Below the pieces are notes generated by a model, which was not told where the DNA came from, made no database searches, and saw only the letters and a list, made by a program, of their open reading frames with translations. Of a DNA stretch of 64,000 nt, positions 23,668-33,353 are shown one piece after another. Position numbers and translations under genes: made by a program. The DNA is from Brevundimonas sp. (lineage in GTDB: Bacteria > Pseudomonadota > Alphaproteobacteria > Caulobacterales > Caulobacteraceae): the NCBI GenBank assembly GCA_003248965.1, contig QFQU01000010.1:1-64000 (forward strand), given 5' to 3'. Positions within the stretch are counted from its first letter, which is position 1, and each line of letters begins with the position of its first letter.

Positions 23668-24936
23668 ATGACCAAAGCCGCCGGCTCTGACGCCAAAAGC
23701 ACTCTGTACTGCTCGTTCTGCGGAAAGAGCCAGCACGAGGTGCGCAAACTCATCGCGGGCCCGACCGTGTTCATCTGCGATGAATGCGTCGAACTGTGCA
23801 TGGACATCATCCGCGAAGAGCACAAGATCGGCTTCAAGAAGACGTCCGACGGCGTGCCGACGCCCAAGGAAATCCGCGACGTTCTGGACGACTATGTCAT
23901 CGGCCAGGCCCACGCCAAGAAGGTGCTGTCGGTCGCGGTGCACAACCACTACAAGCGCCTGAATCACGCGACGAAGAACAACGACGTCGAACTGGCCAAG
24001 TCCAACATCATGCTGATCGGGCCGACCGGCTCGGGCAAGACGCTCTTGGCCCAGACGCTGGCGCGCATCATCGACGTGCCCTTCACCATGGCCGACGCCA
24101 CGACCCTGACCGAAGCCGGTTATGTGGGCGAGGACGTCGAGAACATCATCCTGAAACTGCTTCAGGCGTCCGACTACAACGTCGAGCGGGCGCAACGCGG
24201 CATCGTCTATATCGACGAGATCGACAAGATTTCGCGCAAGTCCGACAACCCCTCGATCACCCGCGACGTGTCGGGGGAGGGCGTTCAGCAGGCCCTGCTG
24301 AAGATCATGGAAGGCACCGTCGCCTCCGTGCCGCCGCAGGGCGGCCGCAAGCATCCGCAGCAGGAGTTCCTGCAGGTCGACACGGCCAACATCCTGTTCA
24401 TCGTCGGCGGCGCCTTCGCCGGGCTTGAGAAGGTGATCTCGGCGCGCGGATCCGGCGCGTCGATCGGCTTCGGCGCCAAGGTCAAGGAGATCGACGAACG
24501 CCGCACGGGCGATATCCTGAAGGGCGTCGAGCCGGACGACCTGATGCGGTTCGGCCTGATCCCCGAGTTCATCGGCCGTCTGCCGGTTCTGGCGACGCTG
24601 GAGGATCTGGACGAGGCGGCCCTGGTCACGATCCTGACCGAGCCGAAGAACGCCCTGGTCAAACAGTACAAGCGCCTGTTCGAGATGGAGAATGTCGAAC
24701 TGACCTTCACCGACGACGCCCTGTCGGCGGTGGCGGCCAAGGCGATCAAGCGCAAGACCGGCGCGCGCGGGCTGCGCTCCATCCTGGAAGGCATCCTGCT
24801 AGAGACCATGTTCGAACTGCCGACGTTCGAAGGCGTCGAGGAAGTGGTGGTCAACGCCGAGGTCATCGACGGCAAGGCCCAGCCCTTGCTCATCTATTCG
24901 GAAGCCTCCAAGAAGAAGGCTGACGGCGCCGCCTGA
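23668..24936 (+). CDS. clpX: ATP-dependent Clp protease ATP-binding subunit
   Basis: 422 residues. N-terminal zinc domain CSFCGK...CDEC, Walker A GPTGSGKT, Walker B IVYIDEIDKI, and RSILEG in the sensor-2 region. It unfolds tagged substrates and feeds ClpP. The 164-base region upstream of it presumably holds its promoter. clpP and clpX are separated here by two other genes, so they are not co-transcribed. Confidence 0.97.
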   Translation: MTKAAGSDAKSTLYCSFCGKSQHEVRKLIAGPTVFICDECVELCMDIIREEHKIGFKKTSDGVPTPKEIRDVLDDYVIGQAHAKKVLSVAVHNHYKRLNHATKNNDVELAKSNIMLIGPTGSGKTLLAQTLARIIDVPFTMADATTLTEAGYVGEDVENIILKLLQASDYNVERAQRGIVYIDEIDKISRKSDNPSITRDVSGEGVQQALLKIMEGTVASVPPQGGRKHPQQEFLQVDTANILFIVGGAFAGLEKVISARGSGASIGFGAKVKEIDERRTGDILKGVEPDDLMRFGLIPEFIGRLPVLATLEDLDEAALVTILTEPKNALVKQYKRLFEMENVELTFTDDALSAVAAKAIKRKTGARGLRSILEGILLETMFELPTFEGVEEVVVNAEVIDGKAQPLLIYSEASKKKADGAA

Positions 24937-24959
24937 CCAAGGCGATTTTTGCGAGACGA

Positions 24960-24990
24960 GGGCCGGGCGGGCGACCGTTCCGGCCCTTTT
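24960..24990 (+). terminator. Probable terminator after clpX
   Basis: Stem GGGCCGG/CCGGCCC with a 13-base loop followed by TTTT. Confidence 0.6.
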
Positions 24991-25049
24991 GCTTGAGGCG
25001 CCCATCGGCGCCCCGAAACTACGCAGATGTGGGTGGTTCTGCGGTTACG

Positions 25050-25077
25050 CTTGAACCGCGTCATCCGTAAACCACAT
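25050..25077 (+). promoter_or_regulatory. Possible heat-shock (sigma-32) promoter for lon
   Basis: CTTGAA (25050-25055), 16 bases, CCACAT (25072-25077), resembling CTTGAA/CCCCAT of sigma-32 promoters. It lies 111 bases before lon, which is heat-inducible in many bacteria. Confidence 0.4.
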
Positions 25078-25188
25078 ACTCATCCGAACGCCGTCGGAAT
25101 CGACGGGTCGTCACGCGCTGGCCGGGCCTGTTGTCCGGGCGACCGTGGCGGCGGGCCGGAGATACGCAATGGCCCGGGAGTGTGCATC

Positions 25189-27585
<2,397 letters not shown>

Positions 27586-27603
27586 CACTGACCACCTGAG
27601 AAA

Positions 27604-27638
27604 CGCCGCCGGCCGCTGGCCGGCGGCGTCTTCTTTTT
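27604..27638 (+). terminator. Rho-independent terminator after lon
   Basis: Perfect 11-base stem CGCCGCCGGCC/GGCCGGCGGCG, GCT loop, then TCTTCTTTTT. Confidence 0.9.
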
Positions 27639-27684
27639 GACGTTGTGGCGATTTCGCCCTTAAGTGGGGACAGCGAGGGACGCC

Positions 27685-27960
27685 ATGACCAAGACAGAAC
27701 TGATCGGGCGTATGGCGCGACAGGCCAATATCAGCCGCGATCAAGCCAAGGCGGCTCTGGACGCCTTCACCGATGGCGTGGCCGAGGCCCTGGCGCAGGG
27801 CAGGGATGTGAAGCTGATCGGTTTCGGCAGTTTTGTTTCGGTGGACCGCAAGGCCGGCGTCGCCCGCAATCCCCAGACGGGCGAGGCTGTCGCAAGGCCC
27901 GCGTCGCGCACCGCGCGCTTTCGCCCTGGCGAAGGCTTGAAAAGCGCCTTGAACGCCTGA
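27685..27960 (+). CDS. hup: HU family DNA-binding protein
   Basis: 91 residues, full HU/IHF fold: KTELIGRMARQANISRDQAKAALDAF, then IGFGSFVSVDRKAGVARNPQTGE with the DNA-bending arm and Pro. It is a nucleoid protein. It lies between lon and tRNA-Val, the usual hupB position next to lon. Start at ATG 27685. Confidence 0.94.
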   Translation: MTKTELIGRMARQANISRDQAKAALDAFTDGVAEALAQGRDVKLIGFGSFVSVDRKAGVARNPQTGEAVARPASRTARFRPGEGLKSALNA

Positions 27961-27991
27961 CGCCGCGCGGGCATAAGCGCGGCTCGCCTTG

Positions 27992-28067
27992 GGGCGGCTA
28001 GCTCAGCTGGAAGAGCATCTCGTTTACACCGAGAGGGTCGGCGGTTCGAACCCGTCGCCGCCTACCA
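27992..28067 (+). tRNA. tRNA-Val(TAC), prophage attachment site
   Basis: 76 bases with anticodon loop TTTACAC, T-loop TTCGAAC and an encoded CCA end. The acceptor pairs GGGCGGC with GCCGCCT, leaving a G1-U72 wobble at the very end. The prophage integrase gene starts 20 bases downstream on the opposite strand, so the tRNA 3' end is probably attL and its last bases are phage-supplied. Confidence 0.95.
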
Positions 28068-28086
28068 AACTAGCGCTTTGTTCGCG

Positions 28087-29388
28087 CTAAACTATTCGGA
28101 AGCGGCGGTCGCTTTCGCCGGCCGAAGTCCCCGAAATGGTCCCCGGTTTGGCGTAGCCGAAGCGGTTCCGGACGTCGTCCTGGAAGTCCGGTCGATGGTG
28201 CCCGTAGTTATTGACGAGGGTCGTCGCGGACATCCCGAGGAAGCCTGCTGCGGCCCAAATATCGGCCCCGCCCTTCATCAACCAGGTGGCGGACGTGTGA
28301 CGCATCCAGTGCGGCGAGATGTCTCCGGAGAGGCCCGCGTCCTCCACGCAGCTTCTGAAGGTTCGCTTCAACCGTTGGACAGGCTCGCCATGGAAATGAA
28401 TCACGGCGTTGACGCCACGGGCCTGGTCAAGTCGCCGCCAGCGCCGGAGATGCGCCAGAAGGCGGTCGGGGAAGGCGACGACCGGCCGCAGCTTGTTCCG
28501 ATGATCACGGACGTCTCGGCCGCGCCGATACATCACGCCCGTGTTGACGTCTGCCCATGGGTTTCGTGGACTTGCCTCCCATAAGGCGGCTGTCGTGACG
28601 CCGGACCTGGAGCCTGTGTAGACCGAGATCAGAAGGAAACGCGCCAGGTGGCGCCGGTTCTGCCGTGAAGAGAGCGACAGCCGTGTCCATATTCCCGGCC
28701 GCAATCGTCCGGGCCGGACCGGGCCGGCCGCCTCGGTGAACCGATATCCCAGGGCCGCCTTCAGAAGGCGAGCGGCCATGTCGCGAGTAAGTGCGTCCCT
28801 GGGCGTCTCGGGCTTCTCAGGAAGAACGACGATAGGGACGACGGCGAGGTGATGTTCCTCATGCCATTTGCTGATGGCGGTCTGCAGACACTCAAGCTCG
28901 CGGCGCGCGGTGGACGTGCTGACACGGGGTGCGCTCGCCGGATCCTTGAAAGCGCGGTTCGGATCCGCGACGCGTTTGTCGACGTAGGCCAGGCAGTTCG
29001 ACCGCTTCACATCTGCAAGGGTCTTGTCCTCCCACCAGGGCAGAAGCGTCTCGATGAAGGAGGCTTCCTTGTCGGGATGCGCCAGGCGCAACGCAGGCCC
29101 CGAGGCGTATTCAGCCAGGACCTCCGCTACATAGACCTGAGCGGGATTACTTCGGCGCTGGCGTTCCGTGTCGGGGTCCGCTTGGACGGGCTGGGCGCTT
29201 TTGCGCAGGATGTATTCCGCAAGCTGCTCTTCCGCCCCGCCAGGCCCTTCACGGCGATCCGGGCCGCAGCCTGTGCCGATTTCAATCTCGCCGTCTCGGA
29301 TGAAGTAGCGGTCGGGGAGGCGGGCGCCGTTGGGCTTTCTACGGCCTTTACGGAGGTAGAGGCGGACGCCTTTGGAGCTACGGGACAT
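28087..29388 (-). CDS. int: Prophage tyrosine integrase
   Basis: About 433 residues. Catalytic residues: Arg in VYTGSRSG, His-x-x-Arg in HWMRHTSATW and Tyr in TLVNNYGHH. The usual LGHxS motif reads LGMSATT, a His-to-Met variant. The N-terminal part (LYLRKGRRKPNGARLPDRYFI) is an arm-type DNA-binding domain. It inserts and, with an accessory factor, excises the phage at tRNA-Val. An ATG at 29424 would extend it by 12 residues. It overlaps the 3' half of the next gene by about 260 bases in another frame, an unusually long overlap. Confidence 0.92.
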   Translation of the reverse strand: MSRSSKGVRLYLRKGRRKPNGARLPDRYFIRDGEIEIGTGCGPDRREGPGGAEEQLAEYILRKSAQPVQADPDTERQRRSNPAQVYVAEVLAEYASGPALRLAHPDKEASFIETLLPWWEDKTLADVKRSNCLAYVDKRVADPNRAFKDPASAPRVSTSTARRELECLQTAISKWHEEHHLAVVPIVVLPEKPETPRDALTRDMAARLLKAALGYRFTEAAGPVRPGRLRPGIWTRLSLSSRQNRRHLARFLLISVYTGSRSGVTTAALWEASPRNPWADVNTGVMYRRGRDVRDHRNKLRPVVAFPDRLLAHLRRWRRLDQARGVNAVIHFHGEPVQRLKRTFRSCVEDAGLSGDISPHWMRHTSATWLMKGGADIWAAAGFLGMSATTLVNNYGHHRPDFQDDVRNRFGYAKPGTISGTSAGESDRRFRIV

Positions 29389-29609
29389 GCAAAGAGGGCT
29401 TTCAGATTCGCTGGCGTGACCCAATAGGCGCCGCTCACGAAGGACGCCGTCAAGCGCCCGCGCTTGATCTCGAGACGGAGCGTTGAGACCGTAGAGGGGT
29501 ATTTGCCGCCGAAGACGGTCAAGAGTTCGTCCAGCGTCATGGGATCGTCATCGTCCCAATCGACGGGGTTCGGGCGGCTTGCGGTCCGATCGATGCGGGT
29601 CCGACTCAT
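29127..29609 (-). CDS. Putative excisionase/HTH protein
   Basis: 160 residues. The first 60 form a winged-helix-like region (DPMTLDELLTVFGGKYPSTVSTLRLEIKRGRLTA, SGAYWVTPANLKALF), similar in style to excisionases and phage HTH_17 proteins. The remainder is Ala/Ser/Pro rich and overlaps the integrase gene. GGGAGAAAGG precedes the ATG and the start overlaps the preceding stop. The C-terminal half may be non-functional; only the N-terminal part looks conserved in style. Confidence 0.65.
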   Translation of the reverse strand: MSRTRIDRTASRPNPVDWDDDDPMTLDELLTVFGGKYPSTVSTLRLEIKRGRLTASFVSGAYWVTPANLKALFACPVAPKASASTSVKAVESPTAPASPTATSSETARLKSAQAAARIAVKGLAGRKSSLRNTSCAKAPSPSKRTPTRNASAEVIPLRSM

Positions 29610-30010
29610 CCCTTTCTCCCGATCTTGTCGAGATTGAAAACGACGCCACGGGCGCGAGCGGCGCGAATTCGGCCGAGGGGCGTTATCCGCCAGGCGCAAT
29701 CTCGGACGGTTTCCACAGCGTCGCTGCCGACCTTTGTTCTGATGTCCAGCATGCAGACCTCAGGCGACCTCGGGCGAAGATCGACCACCTGACCGCGCCG
29801 GCCGATGATGCGCAGTGCGTCCTGATTGGTCACGAGCCGGCCGTCGGCCTGCACCAGCTGATCCAGCAGGCAGGCCGCATCCGGTCGCAGGCCGAAGACC
29901 TGGTGATAGAGGATCCGGCGACGATCTGCCGATCGCCGCGCCGGCAGGGATGGGCCGCCCACCACGATGGAGACCAGGCGCTGGGGCAGATGGGCGAGAT
30001 CTAGCCGCAT
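29606..30010 (-). CDS. Phage hypothetical protein
   Basis: 134 residues, with MRLDLAHLPQRLVSIVVGG at the start and DALRIIGRRGQVVDLRPRSPEV in the middle, which could be a small HTH. ATGA overlap with the gene after it and overlap with the one before it indicate a tightly coupled operon. Family not recognised. Confidence 0.65.
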   Translation of the reverse strand: MRLDLAHLPQRLVSIVVGGPSLPARRSADRRRILYHQVFGLRPDAACLLDQLVQADGRLVTNQDALRIIGRRGQVVDLRPRSPEVCMLDIRTKVGSDAVETVRDCAWRITPLGRIRAARARGVVFNLDKIGRKG

Positions 30011-30222
30011 GCTGTGATCTCCTCGAACAGGTCGGGATGCGAAGCCTGCGCCTCGCCATACCGAATGAGCAGCACCTGGTCGGCCCAGGTCGCGTGTCCT
30101 GTCGCATCGTGGTGCCGGGCGGCGACGGCCTGGGCGTTCTTGCTGGACCACATGGCTGTCGCCCCGTTGCACACGAAGCATCCGGCGGACACTGTTGCTG
30201 AGGTCGAGGTTGCCCGGCTCAT
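30001..30222 (-). CDS. Phage hypothetical protein with Cys/His motif
   Basis: 73 residues. CFVCNG and AARHHDATGH suggest a small metal-binding site (two Cys, several His). The start overlaps the gene before it by four bases, and the end overlaps the next start. Family not recognised. Confidence 0.65.
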   Translation of the reverse strand: MSRATSTSATVSAGCFVCNGATAMWSSKNAQAVAARHHDATGHATWADQVLLIRYGEAQASHPDLFEEITACG

Positions 30223-30425
30223 GCGTCCAGCCTCCGAACGGTGGCGGCCGTTTCGATCTCCAGCTTCTGACCGATCTCAGCCAGGCGCAGGATCTCCGTC
30301 ACCAAGGCTTGCGGATCGTTGTTGACCGCGACGAAACCCTGCATGCCGACGCCAAAGGTCAGCTGCAGCCGCTTTTCGCGGTGCAGCGCCTTCAGCCAGT
30401 CGAAGTCGATCGGCGGGCTCAGCAT
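30219..30425 (-). CDS. Phage hypothetical protein
   Basis: 68 residues, DFDWLKALHREKRLQLTFGV then NNDPQALVTEILRLAEIGQKLE; a small alpha/beta protein without a known domain. Eight bases separate it from the HTH gene before it, and it is coupled by overlap to the next. Confidence 0.6.
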   Translation of the reverse strand: MLSPPIDFDWLKALHREKRLQLTFGVGMQGFVAVNNDPQALVTEILRLAEIGQKLEIETAATVRRLDA

Positions 30426-30433
30426 CGGCGTGT

Positions 30434-30847
30434 TCAGGCGACGCGGCGCAGCTGCGCCGGCGCCGGCGAGGGCGTCGTTTCGGCCTTGGACGCCAGTGCG
30501 CGGGCGACGATCATCAGCGCCTCGCGGTCCGCCGGCGGCAGGGCCAGATAGCAGACCGCCAGATCCCGGCCGTCGTGGATGCGGCCCAACTGTATCAGAG
30601 GGTTGCTTTCGTCATCCAGCTGGGGGGCCAGAAGTTCGGACGGATGGCAGTGCAGGCACTTGGCGATCTGCAGCAGCCGGGCGGCCGAGACGCGGTTCAC
30701 GCCGCGCTCGTATTTCTGGATCTGCTGGAACGTAACATTGCAGGCTTTGGCCAGGGCGTCCTGGGTGAGCCTCTGAAGCTCTCGCCGGCGACGGATTTCC
30801 GCGCCGATCTTGACGTCGGCGGGGTCGAGAATTTTCTCTTTGGCCAT
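30434..30847 (-). CDS. XRE-family HTH regulator
   Basis: 137 residues. Classic HTH_3: IGAEIRRRRELQRLTQDALAKACNVTFQQIQKYERGVNRV, followed by helices and CHPSELLAP. The C-terminal 70 residues are not recognised. It lies within the leftward early operon, away from the immunity operators, so it is more likely a secondary regulator than the prophage repressor. Confidence 0.85.
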   Translation of the reverse strand: MAKEKILDPADVKIGAEIRRRRELQRLTQDALAKACNVTFQQIQKYERGVNRVSAARLLQIAKCLHCHPSELLAPQLDDESNPLIQLGRIHDGRDLAVCYLALPPADREALMIVARALASKAETTPSPAPAQLRRVA

Positions 30848-30849
30848 GG

Positions 30850-30945
30850 TCAGGCTCCTCGGTTGAACAGGGTGGCGGCCACCAGCACGGCCGCATAGGC
30901 GATCGCGCCGGTCAGGAACGCCCAGTCTCTCACTCGACGACGCAT
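30850..30945 (-). CDS. Very small phage membrane peptide
   Basis: 31 residues with one hydrophobic helix (WAFLTGAIAYAAVLVAATLF). Its ATG overlaps the stop of the preceding membrane gene (ATGA). Support is operon position and overlap only. Confidence 0.5.
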   Translation of the reverse strand: MRRRVRDWAFLTGAIAYAAVLVAATLFNRGA

Positions 30946-31181
30946 CAGCGGGTCGGCCACATGCACCAGGCCAAAAACCCGATGCTCACGACGCCCAGGG
31001 CGATGGGCTGACCGACAAGGATGTCGATCAGGCTGGCGCCGCCGCCAATGCACAGCGCGATCAGATGCGCCGCGACGACCTGGCCCTTGCTGGCGCGCCG
31101 ACCTCGGCCGGTGCGGATCTCAACATGGGCGCCGCCCCGGCCGGTGCGGTCGGCCTCGGTGCCGATGATGTTGTGGGTCAT
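30945..31181 (-). CDS. Small phage membrane protein
   Basis: 78 residues: a polar N-terminus with ADRTGRGGAHVEIRTGRGRR, then two hydrophobic helices (VAAHLIALCIGGGASLIDIL and PIALGVVSIGFLAWCMW). Start overlaps the end of the J-domain gene. Function unknown. Confidence 0.65.
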   Translation of the reverse strand: MTHNIIGTEADRTGRGGAHVEIRTGRGRRASKGQVVAAHLIALCIGGGASLIDILVGQPIALGVVSIGFLAWCMWPTR

Positions 31182-31810
31182 TGGGCTTCTAGCTCCGCAA
31201 AAGCCGCATCCTTGGCGGCGTTCAGTTCGGCGGCGGCTTCGGTCGTGCCGCCCTTGTCGGGATGGGCCGCCTTCAGGTGGGTCTTGTGGCGGATGTCGAT
31301 CAGGGCCTTGGCCTCGATCACGGACAGCTCGCCGGGGAAGTTGGGTTCGAAGCCCAGGACATCGCGCCAAGACCTGGCGGCCGAATCCGGCGGGGGCAGG
31401 GCGCTAAACGCCTGCAACTGCTCCGCCGCGCTTGCGACCCCATAGCGGGTGATGGCCCGTGTCGCCTGAAGGTGCGCCGCCAGGGCGGCGATGTTCTGCG
31501 CGGCCTCGGTGTAGGTGTCGCAGGCTAGGGCGAAGGGTTCGTTCTTCAGAGCGAAATAGAGGCAGACGCCAGGATCGGCCGGCGCCGCACGGTCGCCACG
31601 CGGCCGCCCGTCCAGACGAAGCTCCAGGTTCGAGGACAGCACGGGGTGGCGGCCGCCGACCCGCTCCAGCTCGTCTTCGACCCGCACCATCGCTTCGGCT
31701 GGCGATAGGGGCTTGCCCTCGCTCTTGAACTGACCTCGACGTCGTTGGGACGAGGGCGTTCGCGGACGGTGCGCGGGCCAGGCCAGGGGGAAGCGGTCGG
31801 GCGTCTTCAC
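31178..31810 (-). CDS. Phage J-domain protein
   Basis: 210 residues. The C-terminal end is a J-domain with the HPD motif (HLKAAHPDKGGTTEAAAELNAAKDAA). The N-terminal 130 residues have no known fold, though LYFALKNEPFALACDTYTEAAQNIAALAAHLQATRAI is a conserved-looking core seen in other phage J-proteins. It would recruit host DnaK, perhaps for replication initiation as in lambda. The start overlaps the previous gene. Confidence 0.8.
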   Translation of the reverse strand: MKTPDRFPLAWPAHRPRTPSSQRRRGQFKSEGKPLSPAEAMVRVEDELERVGGRHPVLSSNLELRLDGRPRGDRAAPADPGVCLYFALKNEPFALACDTYTEAAQNIAALAAHLQATRAITRYGVASAAEQLQAFSALPPPDSAARSWRDVLGFEPNFPGELSVIEAKALIDIRHKTHLKAAHPDKGGTTEAAAELNAAKDAAFAELEAQ

Positions 31811-32196
31811 AGCCCCCCCTTCTTCATCATGTCCCGTTCTCGACCCTGAACCGACACCCTTTCGAAAGTAGAAGATTTCACGGTCTTCAGAGCGATGCCC
31901 AGGACCAGTACGGAGGACAACCCGGGCAAGCTCCCAATGGACAAGCCCAGGGCCTCGGCCATGCCTTTAATCCTAAGCGTCGCTTCGGATGGTTTGATAG
32001 CCGCCACGCGGTCTTCCCGCCCTGACCAGTGGTCAGCCATCAAGAGTGACTGGACGGCGAGGCTGACCACTTCGTCAATGTTGGACTCGCCGGCTGTATA
32101 AGACGGTGACTGTTTCGCCACTTCGCGGCAGGTGTCGAGCAGGTGGAGGGCGGCGTCCTGAACACGGCGGCTGCCCTCTAGGTCTACGAAGCGCAT
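31807..32196 (-). CDS. Phage hypothetical protein
   Basis: 129 residues. No recognised motif; the middle (IKPSEATLRIKGMAEALGLS) is helical. Coupled by one-base and four-base overlaps to the GapR-like gene before it and the J-protein gene after it. Confidence 0.65.
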   Translation of the reverse strand: MRFVDLEGSRRVQDAALHLLDTCREVAKQSPSYTAGESNIDEVVSLAVQSLLMADHWSGREDRVAAIKPSEATLRIKGMAEALGLSIGSLPGLSSVLVLGIALKTVKSSTFERVSVQGRERDMMKKGGL

Positions 32197-32471
32197 CAGA
32201 CCTCTCCCAAGGCTGACAGATAGAGGTCCAGGATCGCCTCCTCCTCTTGGCGCTTCGCCTTGTCCTGCTTCCTTATGCGGATGACCTTGCGCAGGATCTT
32301 GACGTCGTAACCCTCGCCCTTGGCCTCGGCGAAGACCTCCTTCATGTCGGCCATGACGGCCTGCTTGTCCTCCTCGAGGCGCTCCAGCCGCTCGATGATG
32401 GTGCGCAGGCGGCCCTGGGCCGTCGAGGTGAGAACGTCGGGTGAGGCGTCGAATGAGGCGTCGTCAGCCAT
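32196..32471 (-). CDS. gapR: GapR-family (DUF2312) DNA-binding protein
   Basis: 91 residues. LRTIIERLERLEEDKQAVMADMKEVFAEAKGEGYDVKILRKVIRIRK is the signature of DUF2312, the family of Caulobacter GapR, which clamps around overtwisted DNA ahead of replication and transcription machinery and stimulates topoisomerases. The length equals the cellular protein. The gene is inside the phage early operon, so this is a phage-borne copy. Whether it replaces or competes with host GapR is unknown. Confidence 0.9.
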   Translation of the reverse strand: MADDASFDASPDVLTSTAQGRLRTIIERLERLEEDKQAVMADMKEVFAEAKGEGYDVKILRKVIRIRKQDKAKRQEEEAILDLYLSALGEV

Positions 32472-32676
32472 GGGCCAGCTCCATGTCGCCAGCGTCGGAA
32501 TTTCCGGCCGCCTGATGCGCTTGGGACAGCAGGGTCAACGCCGCCTGCAGAGGCTCGAGCACCTCGCGGCGCTGAAGGACGAAGGGGTGGTCCAGCAGGT
32601 GGAGCGACAAGGTTTCCGACAGGACGTGAATCCGGTCGATGGCCTCATGCTTCAGAAGGGTGTGGTCGTCGGTCAC
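32464..32676 (-). CDS. Phage hypothetical protein
   Basis: About 70 residues from a GTG start that overlaps the stop of the zinc-ribbon gene (GTGA). GAGGA lies 11-15 bases upstream. HVLSETLSLHLLDHPFVLQ and EVLEPLQAALTLLSQAH are amphipathic helices. Function unknown. Confidence 0.55.
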   Translation of the reverse strand: MTDDHTLLKHEAIDRIHVLSETLSLHLLDHPFVLQRREVLEPLQAALTLLSQAHQAAGNSDAGDMELAHG

Positions 32677-32831
32677 GAACGGATGGTCCTCAAGGCTTGG
32701 TGGACGGGCAGGGACCGCCAGTAGGCGTAGCCCTGCGAGGTGAACTCGGCCGAGCAGGAACAGACGAGTGTTATCGGGTTGAGCGCGCGAGATCCGCAGC
32801 GCGGGCATTCGATGGGGGCGGACGCGCTCAT
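32673..32831 (-). CDS. Small zinc-ribbon protein
   Basis: 52 residues, MSASAPIECPRCGSRALN at the start and VCSCSAEF after it, giving CxxC and CxC pairs that could bind zinc. Its ATG overlaps the preceding stop (ATGA) and its TGA overlaps the next GTG, so it is placed exactly in the coupled early operon. It is too short to stand out without that context. Confidence 0.6.
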   Translation of the reverse strand: MSASAPIECPRCGSRALNPITLVCSCSAEFTSQGYAYWRSLPVHQALRTIRS

Positions 32832-33208
32832 ACCGTCGCCCTCAACAGGCCGACCGCCTTCAGGACCGCCGGCGACGACAACGCCTGCGCCATGGCGGCT
32901 TTATCGGCCTCATAGCGTTCACGGCTGGCGCGGGCTTCCAGGGCGGCGAGCGCCTGGACCGGGGTGCGGCCTAGCAGGGCCTCCAGGGCGACGTTCGCGC
33001 GTTGCCGCGTTTCAGAGACTTCGGCCGCGGCGATCGATAGCGAGCCATGGTCCCGCATCGTCATGCGAAGCTGGGAGAGCTTGGCGACCGTCCAGCCGCT
33101 CAGGGTGTGGGGCAGGTCGCAGCGACAGATACGCTCGAGGTCGCAGCTGCAATAGCGACGAATTATCCCCGCTTTCGGCCCTGAACGTATGGCGGCGGTT
33201 GCGTACAA
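32828..33208 (-). CDS. First gene of the leftward early operon, HTH-like
   Basis: 126 residues. CSCDLERICRCDLPHTLSGWTVAKLSQL has several Cys, then IAAAEVSETRQRANVALEALLG resembles a helix-turn-helix. No close family recognised. It is the first gene after the leftward operator/promoter, the position occupied by N or Cox-type regulators in other phages. Confidence 0.65.
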   Translation of the reverse strand: MYATAAIRSGPKAGIIRRYCSCDLERICRCDLPHTLSGWTVAKLSQLRMTMRDHGSLSIAAAEVSETRQRANVALEALLGRTPVQALAALEARASRERYEADKAAMAQALSSPAVLKAVGLLRATV

Positions 33209-33235
33209 TGACCCTCTCCCTCAATCGTGGGGAGA

Positions 33236-33252
33236 GTTTCCATAAAAGAAAC
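33236..33252. promoter_or_regulatory. Operator O1, GTTTC-N7-GAAAC
   Basis: A 17-base dyad identical in both arms to O2 and O3. On the minus strand it begins five bases after a TTGACT -35 box (33263-33258), where the -10 of the leftward early promoter would lie. Probable repressor site. Confidence 0.75.
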
Positions 33253-33256
33253 ATTA

Positions 33257-33263
33257 GAGTCAA
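33257..33263 (-). promoter_or_regulatory. Leftward early promoter -35 box with GANTC
   Basis: TTGACTC on the minus strand. It carries GAGTC/GACTC, a CcrM methylation site, and stands between O1 and O2. No good -10 consensus is visible, as is usual in alphaproteobacteria. Confidence 0.55.
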
Positions 33264-33270
33264 GTAGAAA

Positions 33271-33287
33271 GTTTCCGGCGGAGAAAC
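33271..33287. promoter_or_regulatory. Operator O2, GTTTC-N7-GAAAC
   Basis: Second copy of the dyad, 35 bases centre to centre from O1, between the leftward early genes and the WYL-TerB gene. Confidence 0.72.
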
Positions 33288-33353
33288 TGCGATCTTGAGT
33301 GGGTTGAACCCTGGTTTGGCCGAAGCCACCGTAACGTGTTGATGGGGGTTTCT

